Below are positions 22,155-32,267 of a stretch of 64,000 nt of DNA, one piece after another. The notes beneath the pieces are model-generated. The model ran no database searches. It saw only the letters and a list, made by a program, of their open reading frames with translations, and was not told the DNA's origin. This stretch comes from Bacteroidaceae bacterium (GTDB lineage Bacteria > Bacteroidota > Bacteroidia > Bacteroidales > Bacteroidaceae). A program made the translations under genes and the position numbers. The stretch is taken from positions 1 to 64,000 of the forward strand of contig JAFUVE010000076.1 of NCBI GenBank assembly GCA_017483765.1, given 5' to 3'. How positions within the stretch are numbered: position 1 is the stretch's first letter; each line of letters opens with the position of its first letter.

Positions 22155-23147
22155 CTACGGTGTTCTCACGAGCCCCCGTTTCAGGTCAATCTGCCAGGAG
22201 TCATAATAGCGGAGCACCATCTTTCCGTCCTCAAAGCTGATAGGCAGCATGATGATTTTTGATCGAGGCAGGTCAGGATCCATCCACCGGTCGCCAACGT
22301 AGATATATGCGGTCGCCTCCGTACCCTTGATTGTGAGGATGCTGCTGGCCTGTGTATCGAACGCGATGCGGTCACCGATATTCTCAAGCGCTGACCACCC
22401 AGTGTCGATGCTGGCAGATGTCGCAATCTTGGCCTGGTTCGGATCCCACCCTGTGCATGCGGAGGAAATCATGTAGTAAGTGTCGCCGATATGCACGATG
22501 GCGGGTGCCTCACGACGCTGACCCTCGAACAGCAGCGTCTTGGAGATGGCTGAATGGTAGTCGTCGGAAAGACGGAAAAGACCGAGGTTGGTGTTCTCGT
22601 CAGTCGTGGAGATGAAGTAGGCCTGGCCGTCGTTGTCCACGAAGATATTGCAGTCGCGCGACTTCGTCTCGCATGGCCTTCCCGCCCACACGCACTCATA
22701 GGGTCCGGCCACACTGTCGCTCTCGAACACGGCAGCCTCGCTGGCCGAGTAGTTACGCGCCTCCCAATGGCACCATACCACAAATTTACCCGTCTTCTCG
22801 TTGTACATCAGCTTAGGACGCTCAATCATTCGGCTGCGCCCCAGTTCTTCGTGCGTCACGTGGTTCTTGATGATCTTACCCTCGAATTTCCAGGTCTGGA
22901 AGTCTGCCGTGCTGTAGAGGTTCACATCGGGATTCCAGCTACGGGAACGGTCCTCACCGATGAGGTACCACCGTCCTCCGTGCTCCAGGAAATTGCCTCC
23001 ATGAGCCTGAACAATATAACCCTCAGTGTCAGTCCACTCAATTCCATTACGGATAGTGGTCCAATTCTCCTCCTGCCCCTGCATTGCCATGCTCGCGGCA
23101 AACAGGAGAACGGCAGTAATAACGATTTGCTTACCGTGATGTCTCAT
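22155..23147 (-). CDS. Secreted family 43-type glycoside hydrolase
   Basis: The 330-residue protein has a signal peptide (to about residue 24, ending MQGQ) and a five-bladed propeller-like repeat of the GH43 type: VQAHGGNFLEHGGRWYLIGE near residue 45, RPKLMYNEKTGKFVVWCH near 112, SRDCNIFVDNDGQAYFIST near 165 and EAPAIVHIGDTYYMISS near 213. The pattern is most like the exo-galactosidase-type members of GH43 (such as those acting on beta-1,3-galactan), which remove galactose units from plant arabinogalactan. The subfamily is an inference. The enzyme is probably periplasmic. It is a single gene, not part of a visible SusC/SusD locus, and its promoter is about 240 bases upstream. Confidence 0.8.
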   Translation of the reverse strand: MRHHGKQIVITAVLLFAASMAMQGQEENWTTIRNGIEWTDTEGYIVQAHGGNFLEHGGRWYLIGEDRSRSWNPDVNLYSTADFQTWKFEGKIIKNHVTHEELGRSRMIERPKLMYNEKTGKFVVWCHWEARNYSASEAAVFESDSVAGPYECVWAGRPCETKSRDCNIFVDNDGQAYFISTTDENTNLGLFRLSDDYHSAISKTLLFEGQRREAPAIVHIGDTYYMISSACTGWDPNQAKIATSASIDTGWSALENIGDRIAFDTQASSILTIKGTEATAYIYVGDRWMDPDLPRSKIIMLPISFEDGKMVLRYYDSWQIDLKRGLVRTP

Positions 23148-23383
23148 AATTTTTTTGATTAAATATATTTAAAGATGATTTATTGATCTCCTGCAGCATC
23201 GTCACGAATGTCAAAAATAATAGAATTATCACTCGGACTGAACACTGGCTTATTCTAATTGCGTAATTCATATTCTGATTGAATTATGTTATTGACACGT
23301 TAATAGTTATGATGACTGTAAAAAAACGTAAAGTAAACTTGGCTACTGAAAGCATTTTGTTGATTTTGATGCCTTATTATTTT

Positions 23384-23415
23384 GCAAATTTACGAAATTG
23401 ATAGAATAAATCAAA
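23384..23415 (-). promoter_or_regulatory. Promoter of the GH43 gene
   Basis: On the minus strand TAAATTTG, complement of 23385-23392, is followed by C and preceded about 20 bases upstream by TTG (complement of 23413-23415). It gives a leader of about 230 bases, long enough for post-transcriptional control. The remaining intergenic DNA to 23679 shows no gene. Confidence 0.5.
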
Positions 23416-23679
23416 ATTTGGCAACGACAAATAAAGGGGTGTCCTAAAAATTGAGGTTTTTACCTATTGCACTTCTACAAAAACAATGCAAGACAAACGG
23501 AAAAAAGAAAAAAAACAAGTGGATTGACATGCCTTTGTACTCGACTCGAAGTCAAAAATCAAAGTAATAGACCATTCTTTTGCAATAATATCGGAAAAAT
23601 TTCGTTATAAATATTGTAAAAACGAAAACGGCGGAGGCAACGAGAGCAGAGCGGAGCCTCCCAGACAAGGATAAATACA

Positions 23680-26600
23680 TTGAAAGCCAGAAGATTAGTA
23701 TACATACTGCTAGTTATGTTCAGCATAAGCGCCATTGCCGGCATCGGCGATAGCGCACTTTTTTCGTCTGCCACACGAATTCGCCAGATTGCCGTCCGTC
23801 AAGACGCCGAGGCTCCGATAGACACAGTGCCAAAACGTAAAGTCCGCCAAAGTGACTACCCAGACGGCACACGTCCTGAAGACTACCCGTTCGACCTTGC
23901 TGACCCGGAGAACCTGAAACCCGAATCGGGAGACTACGACGAGAAGAGCGGCCTGTACCGCATCGGTTCGAAGCTGGGAGACAGCTACTTGAGTGCCCCC
24001 TACCTGATGACCCCTCAGGAATATATCCGCTGGACCGAGCGGAACTCCATCAACCAGTATTTCAAGATGCGCAACGACTCCCTTTTCGTTCGTAAAGGCA
24101 AGGAGAAGTTCGACTTCACCAACATGCACTTCGACCTCGGTCCGGCAGAGAAGATCTTCGGTCCCGGTGGCGTGCAGCTGAAGACGCAGGGATCAGCCGA
24201 GCTGAAATTCGGCTACACCTATAAGTTTACGGACAACCCGTCGTTGTCGGAACGCAATCGTAAGACCACCAGCTTCGATTTCGATGAGAAGGTGAACCTG
24301 TCGATGAACGCGAAGATAGGCGACAAGATGGACTTCAACCTGAACTACAACACGGAGGCCACGTTCGACTTCGACTCCAAGAACCTGAAACTCAAGTACG
24401 AAGGTAAGGAAGACGAAATCGTAAAACTCATCGAGGCTGGAAACATCACATTCCCTTCGAACAACTCCCATGTACAAGGATCGTCATCCTTGTTCGGCGT
24501 CCGTACCGACTTGCAGTTCGGCAAGCTGAACCTGCAGATGGCAGTCAGCCAAAAGAAGTCGAAGTCGAAGAGCGTGTCGTCGAACGGCGGCGCGCAACTC
24601 TCAGCCTTCGAGCTCGAAGCCTACGACTACGACGAGAACCGCCACTTCTTCCTCTCCCACTTCTTCCGCAACACCTACAACAAGAACTGCGCCACCCTGC
24701 CCAACATCACCTCCGGTATCACGATCAACCGTGTGGAGATATGGGTGACCAACACGACGGGCCAGACGGAGAACACCCGCAACATCGTAGGCTTTGTGGA
24801 CCTTGGCGAGCACGACCGCATCATGAACCCGATGTGGACGTCGAGCGGCAGCACCCAGCCCAGCAACAACTCCAACACACTGTATGCCTCGATGGTGAAC
24901 AACTACGCCGGAGCCCGCATCTCCGACCAGACAAGCACCGTGCTCGACGCCTTCCTCACCGGTGGTGTGGACTACGAGAAAGTGGAGAACGCCCGCCTGC
25001 TCCAAAGCAGCGAATACACGCTGAACAGCCATCTTGGCTATGTGTCGTTGAAGTCTACCCTTCAGTCGAACCAGATACTGGCCGTCGCCTATGAATACAC
25101 CTACGGAGGGCAGACCTTCCAGGTGGGTGAATTCTCGGGCGACATCAAGGACAACGACCAGGCCTTGTTCGTGAAACTGCTGAAAAACACCAGCAACTCG
25201 CCCCGCATGGGCAACTGGGACCTGATGATGAAGAACATCTACTCGCTGAGTGCCCAGTCCGTACAGAAAGAGAAATTCAAGCTCGACATCAAATACTACA
25301 GCGACAACAACGGTACCTACCTGAGCTATCTCCCCGAGGAAGCTTTCAAGAACACCACGTTGCTGAGCATGATGAACCTCGACCGACTGGACGACAACAA
25401 CAAGAACAACCCCAACGGCAAGTACGACTTCATCGAAGGCTACACCATCCAAGCCTCGAGCGGACGAATCATCTTCCCCGTGGTAGAGCCTTTCGGCGAC
25501 TGGCTTCGCAGCAAGATAGGCGACGCACTGGCCGACAAATACTGCTATGACGCCTTGTACGACTCGACCAAGGTGGTGGCAAAGCAAATCAGCGAGAAGA
25601 ACAAGTTCTCATTCACCGGTGAGTTCAAGGCCACGTCAGGCAGTGAGATTGACTTGGGGTCCATGAATATCCCGCAGGGGTCGGTGAAAGTGACCGCGGG
25701 CGGTGTGGAGCTGAACGAAGGCAGCGACTACACAGTGGACTACACGATGGGCCGTGTGACCATCCTGAACCAAAGCATTATCGACGCCGGGACGAACGTG
25801 AGCGTCCAGCTGGAAAGCCAGTCGGAGTACTCCACGATGAGAAAGACCATGCTTGGCCTGAACTGGAGCTACGACTTCACGAAGAACTTCCAGATAGGCG
25901 GTACGTTCATGCGGGTTCATGAAAAGCCTCTGACCACAAAAGTAGGCATGGGCGAGGAGCCCCTGAACAACACGATATGGGGTCTGAACATGAACTGGAA
26001 GACCCAGAGCCAGTGGCTGACCAACCTGATTGACCGCATCCCCCTCGTGAACGTGAGCAAGCCGTCCAGCATCTCCTTCTCCGGAGAGTTTGCACAACTC
26101 ATAGCCGGCGACCCGACCAACGTGCAGGGAAGCGCCTCCTATCTCGACGACTTCGAGTCCACGAAGAACGCCATCGACGTGAAGACCCCGTCGCAGTGGA
26201 TGCTGGCGTCCACCCCCGCCAACCTGGAATACGGCAATCTGACCAACGACGTGCGCTACGGATACAACCGCTCGCTGCTGGCCTGGTACTATATCGACCC
26301 GCTGTTCACCCGCAGAAACTCCTCGCTCACCCCCGGCCATATCAAAGGCGACCTCGACCAGCTGTCGAACCACTACGTCCGCGAGGTATTCGTCCGCGAG
26401 GTGTACCCCAACCGTGACACCAACCAGGGCGAGAGCAACACCATCCAAGTGCTCAACATGGCCTACTATCCTAATGAGCGCGGCCCCTACAACCTCGACC
26501 CCGACCTCGACTCGGAGGGAAAGCTGAACGACCCGAAGAAACGATGGGGCGGCATGATGCGCAAATTAGAGACCAGCGACTTCGAGACCTCCAACGTGCA

Positions 26601-29600
26601 GTATATCGAATTCTGGATGCTCGACCCGTTCATCTACACCGGCAGCGACAGCCGTTATGGCGGCGACCTCTATTTCAACCTCGGTGACGTGAGTGAGGAC
26701 GTGCTGAAAGACGGCAAGAAATACTATGAGAGCGGCATGCCCGTAAGCAACGCCGGCAGCTATGCCGAGACCACCTGGGGCCGCGTGCCCAACGAGAAGA
26801 GCGTGGTCTACTCCTTCTCCACCGAGAGTGGCGCACGTCAGCGTCAGGACATCGGACTGAACGGTCTGAACAGCACGGAAGAGCGCAGTTACACCGTATA
26901 CAGCGACTACCTGAACGCCATCAAGGGCAAGATGTCGGCAGAGGCCTACAGCAAGTTCTTCGACGACCCAGCCGGCGACGACTACCACTATTTCCGCGGC
27001 AGCGACTTCGACGACGCCCAGACCTCCATCCTCGACCGCTACAAGCACATCAACGGAAGCGAAGGCAACTCGCCCAACTCGAGCGACAGCGGCGAGAGCT
27101 ACAGCACAGCCTACAAGACGACCCCCGACGTGGAGGACATCAACCAAGACTACACGATGAACGAATACGAGAACTTCTTCCAGTATAAGGTGAGCATCCG
27201 TCCTGAGGATTTGGCCATCGGCAAGAATTACATCGTAGACGAGCGAAAGACCACCGTGAAACTTCGTAACGGCAACAGTGAGGAAGCCACATGGTATCAG
27301 TTCCGTATTCCGGTAGACGAATACGAGAAGAAAGTCGGCAGTATCAATGACTTCTCGAGCATCCGTTTCATGCGAATGTACCTGACCGACTTCGAGGAGC
27401 CCATCGTACTCCGTTTCGCCTCGCTCGACCTCATACGCGGCGAGTGGCGCAACTACTCCCAGACCCTCTTCACAGGCAACAAGCCCAGCGTTAGCGGCCT
27501 GCTGCACACCAGCGCCGTGAACATAGAGGAGAATAACGACAAGACCCCCGTGAACTATGTACTGCCTCCAGGTATTTCACGTGTTCAGGACCCGCAGCAG
27601 CCTCAGCTCGCACAGGAGAACGAGCAGGCCCTGGTGATAGAAGTTGAGAACCTGGCCTCCGGCGATGCCCGTGCCGTCTATAAGACCGCATCTATAGACC
27701 TTCGCAAGTACAAGCATCTTCAGATGTTCGTCCACGCCAATGCCCTCGAAGGCGACACCCAGCTTCAGGACAACCAGATGAGTGTGTTCGTCCGTCTGGG
27801 CTCCGACAGCAAGAGCAACTACTACGAATACGAAATTCCTCTCGTGCTGACCCCTCCCGGCCATTACGACACCTATTCCGCTGAGGGATGCCGAGCTGTA
27901 TGGCCAGCCGAGAACATGCTCGACATCGACTTCGACCAACTCACCAACGCCAAGCACGAGCGCAACAAGGCACGTGCAGTGGGCGAAGCCAGCTACACCG
28001 ACCTCTTCTCCATCTACGACGACTCCAAGCCCAACAACAAAATCAGCGTGATGGGTAATCCTTCGATTGGCGAGATCAAGACCATGATGATTGGTGTGCG
28101 CAACAACAGCAAGCAGACCAACAGCGTGGAAGTGTGGGTGAACGAGATGCGCATGAAAGGCTACAACAACGACGGCGGCTGGGCAGCCCAGGGTAACTTG
28201 AACGTGCAGCTGGCCGACCTGGCAAGCGTGAACCTGACCGGCCACGTGGAGACCGACGGCTTCGGCGGCCTGGAACAGGGCGTGAAAGAACGCCGTGACG
28301 ACAACCTCTACGAATGGAGCCTCACCACCCAGTGGGAACTGGGCAAGCTCTTCCCTGAGAAATGGAAGATGAGCCTCCCTGTCTACTATTCCTATTCTTA
28401 TAAGAAAGTATCACCGAAATATAATCCGTTCGACACCGACATGCTGCTTGCCGACGCCCTCGACGAGCTGCAGGGAGCCGCACGCGACTCACTCGAGTCC
28501 ATCACGAGCACGGTGATGAAGAGCCGCAACTTCTCACTCACCAACTGGCGCTCGAGCTACACCGGCCGCGTGCCTATGCCTTGGGACCCCGCCAACTTCA
28601 CGTTCGGCTACTCCCACAGCAAACGAGACCAGAGCGGCGAGACCATCGTCTACGAGATAAACGAAGAATGGAAGGCCAACCTCTCCTACAACTACTCCCC
28701 GAAATACAAGACCTGGGAGCCGTTCAAGAACCTGAAGAGCAAGTCGAAATGGCTGGACATCGTGAAGGCCCAGAACTTGAACTACCTGCCTCAGAGCATC
28801 GCGTTCAACACGAACATGACGCGTACCTATTATGAGCTGCAAGAGCGCGACATCGACGCCGGCGTGCAGCTGCCGGTACGCTTCTCCGAGCAGTTCCTGT
28901 GGAACCGCGACTTCTCCCTCCGCTGGGACATCTTCAAGTCGCTGAAACTCACCTACACCTCAGCCACCCATGCCGAGATAGAGGAGCCCTACACCGTGAT
29001 CAACAAGAGCCTCTACCCCAACGAATACGAAGCATGGAAAGACTCCGTGCGCCACAGCATCAAGAACTTCGGACGCCCGCTCACCTATGCCGGCACTTTC
29101 ACAGGAAGCTACAAGGTGCCGTTCGACAAGATTCCTCTGCTCGACTGGATCAGCGCCGACGGAAGCTACAACTCCACCTATGGATGGGTGAGAGGCACAG
29201 AGCTGGAAGACGGCACCTCGCTGGGACATACCGTGACCAGCCAGCGCACCATCAATCTCAACGGAAAGATTGACTTCACCACATTATATAAGAAATGGCC
29301 GTTCCTGGCCGAGACAGAGAAGCGGTTCTCCGGCTCGTCGCGCAACAAGAACAACCAGAAGAAGAGCACTCAGAAGACCAAGGAGAAAAAAGACGACAAG
29401 AAGAAAGAGGGCGAGAGTGCCGACGAAAAGGATCCAAAGAAAGGCAAGGATGCGGACAACAAGAACACCCCTAAGAACGCCAAGAAGAGCAAGTCGTTCT
29501 CTAAGAAGGTGACGCTGAACGACTCCACCAGCGTGGAATTGAAGCACGGCCAGAACACGAAACGCATAGAAGTACGCGCCAAGACCGCCGAGGGCAAGGC

Positions 29601-31230
29601 CTACAACCTGAAATACAAGAAGAAAGACGCCAACACGATCGTGATAAAGAACCGCGACTCCGTGGACGTGACCGTGTTCGTGGTTCCAAAGCCAAAATTG
29701 GAGGACAAGAGCTGGTACAAGACCGCCCAGGTGGTGGCCCGCGGCTTGATGATGGTACGCAACGCCAGCCTGTCGTACAAGAACACGTATGCCATGACCC
29801 TTCCTGGCTTCAACACCGAGATTGGCGACGCATTCGGTCAGAAGAAGATCAACGGAGTCCTGTCTCCTGGCTTGGACTTCGCCTTCGGCGCCATCGGCGA
29901 CAGCTACATCAACAAAGCAGCAGAGCGTGGCTGGCTGATGCAGAACAACTCCAACCTGACCTCTCCCGCCACGACCAACGCCATGGAAGACCTTCAGGTC
30001 AGACTGCTTCTCGAGCCGTTCCGCGACTTCAAGATAGACCTCGGTGCCGCTCGCAACGTGACGAAAGCCAAGAGCATCCGGTTCATGTATGCCGACATGC
30101 CGATGAGCCAGACCGGAAGTTTCTCTCAGACCACGATCACACTGAAGTCAGCCTTCGGCGGCTTTGGCAACATCAACAACAACTACCACTCGAAATATTT
30201 CGACAAGTTTGTTCAGAACCTCAGCATCATGCAAGGCCGCCTCGAGGCCAAATACGCCGGCACCACCTATCCCGCAACGGCAGGCGCAGGCTTCGCCGGA
30301 CAGCCTTACAATCCTGAGAACGGCGGCGTCCAGCTTTACTCAGCCGACGTGATGGTGCCCGCCTTCCTTGCCGCCTACACCGGAGGCAACGCCAACAAAT
30401 ATCCGCTCGACATCTTCCCCAGCCTGTCGCGACTGCTGCCAGAATGGAAGATCACCTACAGCGGACTGAGCAAACTTCCCTGGTTTGCCGACCGCTTCAA
30501 GAGCTTCAACCTGAACCATGCCTACAAGAGCGTGTTCTCTGTCGGTGCCTACAATTCCTACACGAATTTCATGGCATTCATGGGCGACATGGGCTTCATA
30601 CAGGACGTGACGAGCGGCAGCCCGATACCGAGCAGCATGTACAATGTGTCGACCGTGAGCATCAACGAGCAGTTCTCCCCGCTCTTCGGCGTGGACATGA
30701 CCTTCAACAGCGGTCTGACCGCAAAATGCCAGTACAACAAGACTCGAGTGCTCAACCTGTCGATGACCTCCGTGGCCCTCACAGAGACCTACTCTGACGA
30801 CATCGTGATTGGACTGGGCTACAAGATCAAGGACGTGAACATCTTCGGCGCGAAGAACATCCAGAATCCCCAGAAGAGCAAGAAGAGCAAGAAGAAAGGC
30901 AAGAAAAAAGGCGAAGAAGAGGAAGGAGGCAACAAGAGCACCAGCAAGAACACGCGCGGTCAGGTGAGCCACGACCTCAATCTCCGAATTGACTTCTCCT
31001 ACCGTATGCAGAACGCTCTGAACCGCAATATCCAGACGTTGATGACGACTGCCACAAGCGGTCAGACGGCATACAAGATCTCGCTTGCCGCCGATTACAC
31101 CTTCTCGAGAATGCTGACCATGAGCGGCTTCTTCGATTGGAACAAGAACGTGCCACTTGTGTCGACATCTTCCTACCCGACAGTAACCGCCGACTTCGGT
31201 GTCAGCTTGAAATTCTCGCTGACCAGATAA
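23680..31230 (+). CDS. sprA: SprA/Sov, outer-membrane translocon of the type 9 secretion system
   Basis: At 2516 residues this matches the size of SprA proteins, which form the very large 36-strand outer-membrane barrel that exports CTD-bearing proteins in Bacteroidetes. The N terminus is a signal sequence (YILLVMFSISAIAGIG). Repeated beta-rich segments, a VNEMRMKGYNNDGGWA block near 1488-1503 and the LSPGLDFAFGAIGDSYI block near 2060-2076 fit the family. The start is TTG 23680, giving a complete signal peptide; the next ATG (23716) would cut it. Two very lysine-rich stretches stand out (about 1887-1945 and 2396-2425), as family-specific loops. No other T9SS genes are in the window. It is followed by a period-7 repeat. 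Confidence 0.9.
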   Translation: MKARRLVYILLVMFSISAIAGIGDSALFSSATRIRQIAVRQDAEAPIDTVPKRKVRQSDYPDGTRPEDYPFDLADPENLKPESGDYDEKSGLYRIGSKLGDSYLSAPYLMTPQEYIRWTERNSINQYFKMRNDSLFVRKGKEKFDFTNMHFDLGPAEKIFGPGGVQLKTQGSAELKFGYTYKFTDNPSLSERNRKTTSFDFDEKVNLSMNAKIGDKMDFNLNYNTEATFDFDSKNLKLKYEGKEDEIVKLIEAGNITFPSNNSHVQGSSSLFGVRTDLQFGKLNLQMAVSQKKSKSKSVSSNGGAQLSAFELEAYDYDENRHFFLSHFFRNTYNKNCATLPNITSGITINRVEIWVTNTTGQTENTRNIVGFVDLGEHDRIMNPMWTSSGSTQPSNNSNTLYASMVNNYAGARISDQTSTVLDAFLTGGVDYEKVENARLLQSSEYTLNSHLGYVSLKSTLQSNQILAVAYEYTYGGQTFQVGEFSGDIKDNDQALFVKLLKNTSNSPRMGNWDLMMKNIYSLSAQSVQKEKFKLDIKYYSDNNGTYLSYLPEEAFKNTTLLSMMNLDRLDDNNKNNPNGKYDFIEGYTIQASSGRIIFPVVEPFGDWLRSKIGDALADKYCYDALYDSTKVVAKQISEKNKFSFTGEFKATSGSEIDLGSMNIPQGSVKVTAGGVELNEGSDYTVDYTMGRVTILNQSIIDAGTNVSVQLESQSEYSTMRKTMLGLNWSYDFTKNFQIGGTFMRVHEKPLTTKVGMGEEPLNNTIWGLNMNWKTQSQWLTNLIDRIPLVNVSKPSSISFSGEFAQLIAGDPTNVQGSASYLDDFESTKNAIDVKTPSQWMLASTPANLEYGNLTNDVRYGYNRSLLAWYYIDPLFTRRNSSLTPGHIKGDLDQLSNHYVREVFVREVYPNRDTNQGESNTIQVLNMAYYPNERGPYNLDPDLDSEGKLNDPKKRWGGMMRKLETSDFETSNVQYIEFWMLDPFIYTGSDSRYGGDLYFNLGDVSEDVLKDGKKYYESGMPVSNAGSYAETTWGRVPNEKSVVYSFSTESGARQRQDIGLNGLNSTEERSYTVYSDYLNAIKGKMSAEAYSKFFDDPAGDDYHYFRGSDFDDAQTSILDRYKHINGSEGNSPNSSDSGESYSTAYKTTPDVEDINQDYTMNEYENFFQYKVSIRPEDLAIGKNYIVDERKTTVKLRNGNSEEATWYQFRIPVDEYEKKVGSINDFSSIRFMRMYLTDFEEPIVLRFASLDLIRGEWRNYSQTLFTGNKPSVSGLLHTSAVNIEENNDKTPVNYVLPPGISRVQDPQQPQLAQENEQALVIEVENLASGDARAVYKTASIDLRKYKHLQMFVHANALEGDTQLQDNQMSVFVRLGSDSKSNYYEYEIPLVLTPPGHYDTYSAEGCRAVWPAENMLDIDFDQLTNAKHERNKARAVGEASYTDLFSIYDDSKPNNKISVMGNPSIGEIKTMMIGVRNNSKQTNSVEVWVNEMRMKGYNNDGGWAAQGNLNVQLADLASVNLTGHVETDGFGGLEQGVKERRDDNLYEWSLTTQWELGKLFPEKWKMSLPVYYSYSYKKVSPKYNPFDTDMLLADALDELQGAARDSLESITSTVMKSRNFSLTNWRSSYTGRVPMPWDPANFTFGYSHSKRDQSGETIVYEINEEWKANLSYNYSPKYKTWEPFKNLKSKSKWLDIVKAQNLNYLPQSIAFNTNMTRTYYELQERDIDAGVQLPVRFSEQFLWNRDFSLRWDIFKSLKLTYTSATHAEIEEPYTVINKSLYPNEYEAWKDSVRHSIKNFGRPLTYAGTFTGSYKVPFDKIPLLDWISADGSYNSTYGWVRGTELEDGTSLGHTVTSQRTINLNGKIDFTTLYKKWPFLAETEKRFSGSSRNKNNQKKSTQKTKEKKDDKKKEGESADEKDPKKGKDADNKNTPKNAKKSKSFSKKVTLNDSTSVELKHGQNTKRIEVRAKTAEGKAYNLKYKKKDANTIVIKNRDSVDVTVFVVPKPKLEDKSWYKTAQVVARGLMMVRNASLSYKNTYAMTLPGFNTEIGDAFGQKKINGVLSPGLDFAFGAIGDSYINKAAERGWLMQNNSNLTSPATTNAMEDLQVRLLLEPFRDFKIDLGAARNVTKAKSIRFMYADMPMSQTGSFSQTTITLKSAFGGFGNINNNYHSKYFDKFVQNLSIMQGRLEAKYAGTTYPATAGAGFAGQPYNPENGGVQLYSADVMVPAFLAAYTGGNANKYPLDIFPSLSRLLPEWKITYSGLSKLPWFADRFKSFNLNHAYKSVFSVGAYNSYTNFMAFMGDMGFIQDVTSGSPIPSSMYNVSTVSINEQFSPLFGVDMTFNSGLTAKCQYNKTRVLNLSMTSVALTETYSDDIVIGLGYKIKDVNIFGAKNIQNPQKSKKSKKKGKKKGEEEEGGNKSTSKNTRGQVSHDLNLRIDFSYRMQNALNRNIQTLMTTATSGQTAYKISLAADYTFSRMLTMSGFFDWNKNVPLVSTSSYPTVTADFGVSLKFSLTR

Positions 31231-31234
31231 AGGC

Positions 31235-31259
31235 TTTGAACTTTGAAATTTGAAATTTA
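31235..31259 (+). repeat. Period-7 tandem repeat after sprA
   Basis: TTTGAAC, TTTGAAA, TTTGAAA, TTTA, starting 5 bases after the sprA stop. The same type of repeat follows six other genes in the window. Confidence 0.7.
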
Positions 31260-31403
31260 GCCATGCGGATGAGCGGATATGATGCCGATTGAGATTTTTT
31301 GTCAGTTTGAATTCATCTGTCACTCTGATGATGAACCCACATCATTTTTATGACTTCATGCTGTTTCTCCTTATATTCTTTTCATTTTTATCCACTCTGA
31401 GAT

Positions 31404-32090
31404 TTGACGCTGAAAGAGAAAATAGAGACAGTCGTGACACGGAAAGACTGGGTAGGAATGCCGTCCGTGCTCGGCAGGCTGACGAATTCGGAATTCCGCC
31501 GGCTTCAGCCACTCATGCGCGAAGAGATTTTTCCGAAGATGACAAACGAAGAATTCTGGGAATCCTACCGCCATTTCCTGGCCTATCGTCCTCAGGCATT
31601 TCTTTCGTGCATCCACTGCATCAAGCACCTGGTGGAGAACGGGACGCTGGACTTCAACAATGAGCACGTGGCGGCCATCAGTCAACGTCTTGCCCCGCAG
31701 CAACGGCAGAAACTGGCCTCGATGGCACTACCCTATCTCAACAATGAGAAGCTTGTGGGGCAGCTGTTCGCAGCCATGCAAATCACAGAACCCGCCACAC
31801 GCGTGGCCATCCTTATCCGCGAATCCACCCCACTCGCCTATTACCTCCTGTTCAACACCCTGAAGAGCATGCCCGACCATCATGAGAAATGCCTGCAGTG
31901 CTGCCGTTTTGTCATGAAGCGTAAAGACGACCTGTCCTACAATATGGCCAGCATCCTCCGCACCTATTTCGGACTGAGTGAGATCCAAGGGCAGCTGTCG
32001 CTTAAAGTAGAGGAATATGAGCTGAGTTACCTCGAGTCGTCGTTCGAGAAATTCCGCTTTGTGCTTGAAGGCAGAAGGCCCAACTTATAA
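31404..32090 (+). CDS. Unknown 228-residue cytosolic protein
   Basis: I do not recognise this protein. It begins at TTG 31404 and is mostly helical, with a repeated pattern of Leu/Ala-rich helices between residues 60 and 190. There is no signal peptide or membrane segment. A paired cysteine motif (CLQCCRF, about 172-178) is present, but no other metal-binding residues are evident. It stands between sprA and the subtilase gene on the same strand, 173 bases after sprA, without a clear promoter. A HEAT-like helical repeat scaffold would fit the composition, but this is only a guess. Confidence 0.65.
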   Translation: MTLKEKIETVVTRKDWVGMPSVLGRLTNSEFRRLQPLMREEIFPKMTNEEFWESYRHFLAYRPQAFLSCIHCIKHLVENGTLDFNNEHVAAISQRLAPQQRQKLASMALPYLNNEKLVGQLFAAMQITEPATRVAILIRESTPLAYYLLFNTLKSMPDHHEKCLQCCRFVMKRKDDLSYNMASILRTYFGLSEIQGQLSLKVEEYELSYLESSFEKFRFVLEGRRPNL

Positions 32091-32222
32091 CGCCCAGAGG
32101 TCCTTCAAAAAACTCATCATTTTCAGGCCGAGCAGACACCTTATATCGCCACAAAAACATAAGAAAACAATGTCCAGCAAAAAAACGCACCCCATTTGGC
32201 ATGTTTTCTCAAAATTTATGCT

Positions 32223-32230
32223 TAACTTTG
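32223..32230 (+). promoter_or_regulatory. -7 element of the subtilase promoter
   Basis: TAACTTTG, 38 bases before ATG 32268. Confidence 0.5.
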
Positions 32231-32267
32231 TCTTTTCGGAAAGAACCGCACGTAAAATTCAACAAAT

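Noticed and set aside
24601-25587. Long antisense reading frame inside sprA (328 codons)
   Set aside because: It lies wholly within the sprA coding sequence on the opposite strand, has the hydrophobic Val/Ala-rich composition of a frame shadow of GC-rich codons, and has no start signals.
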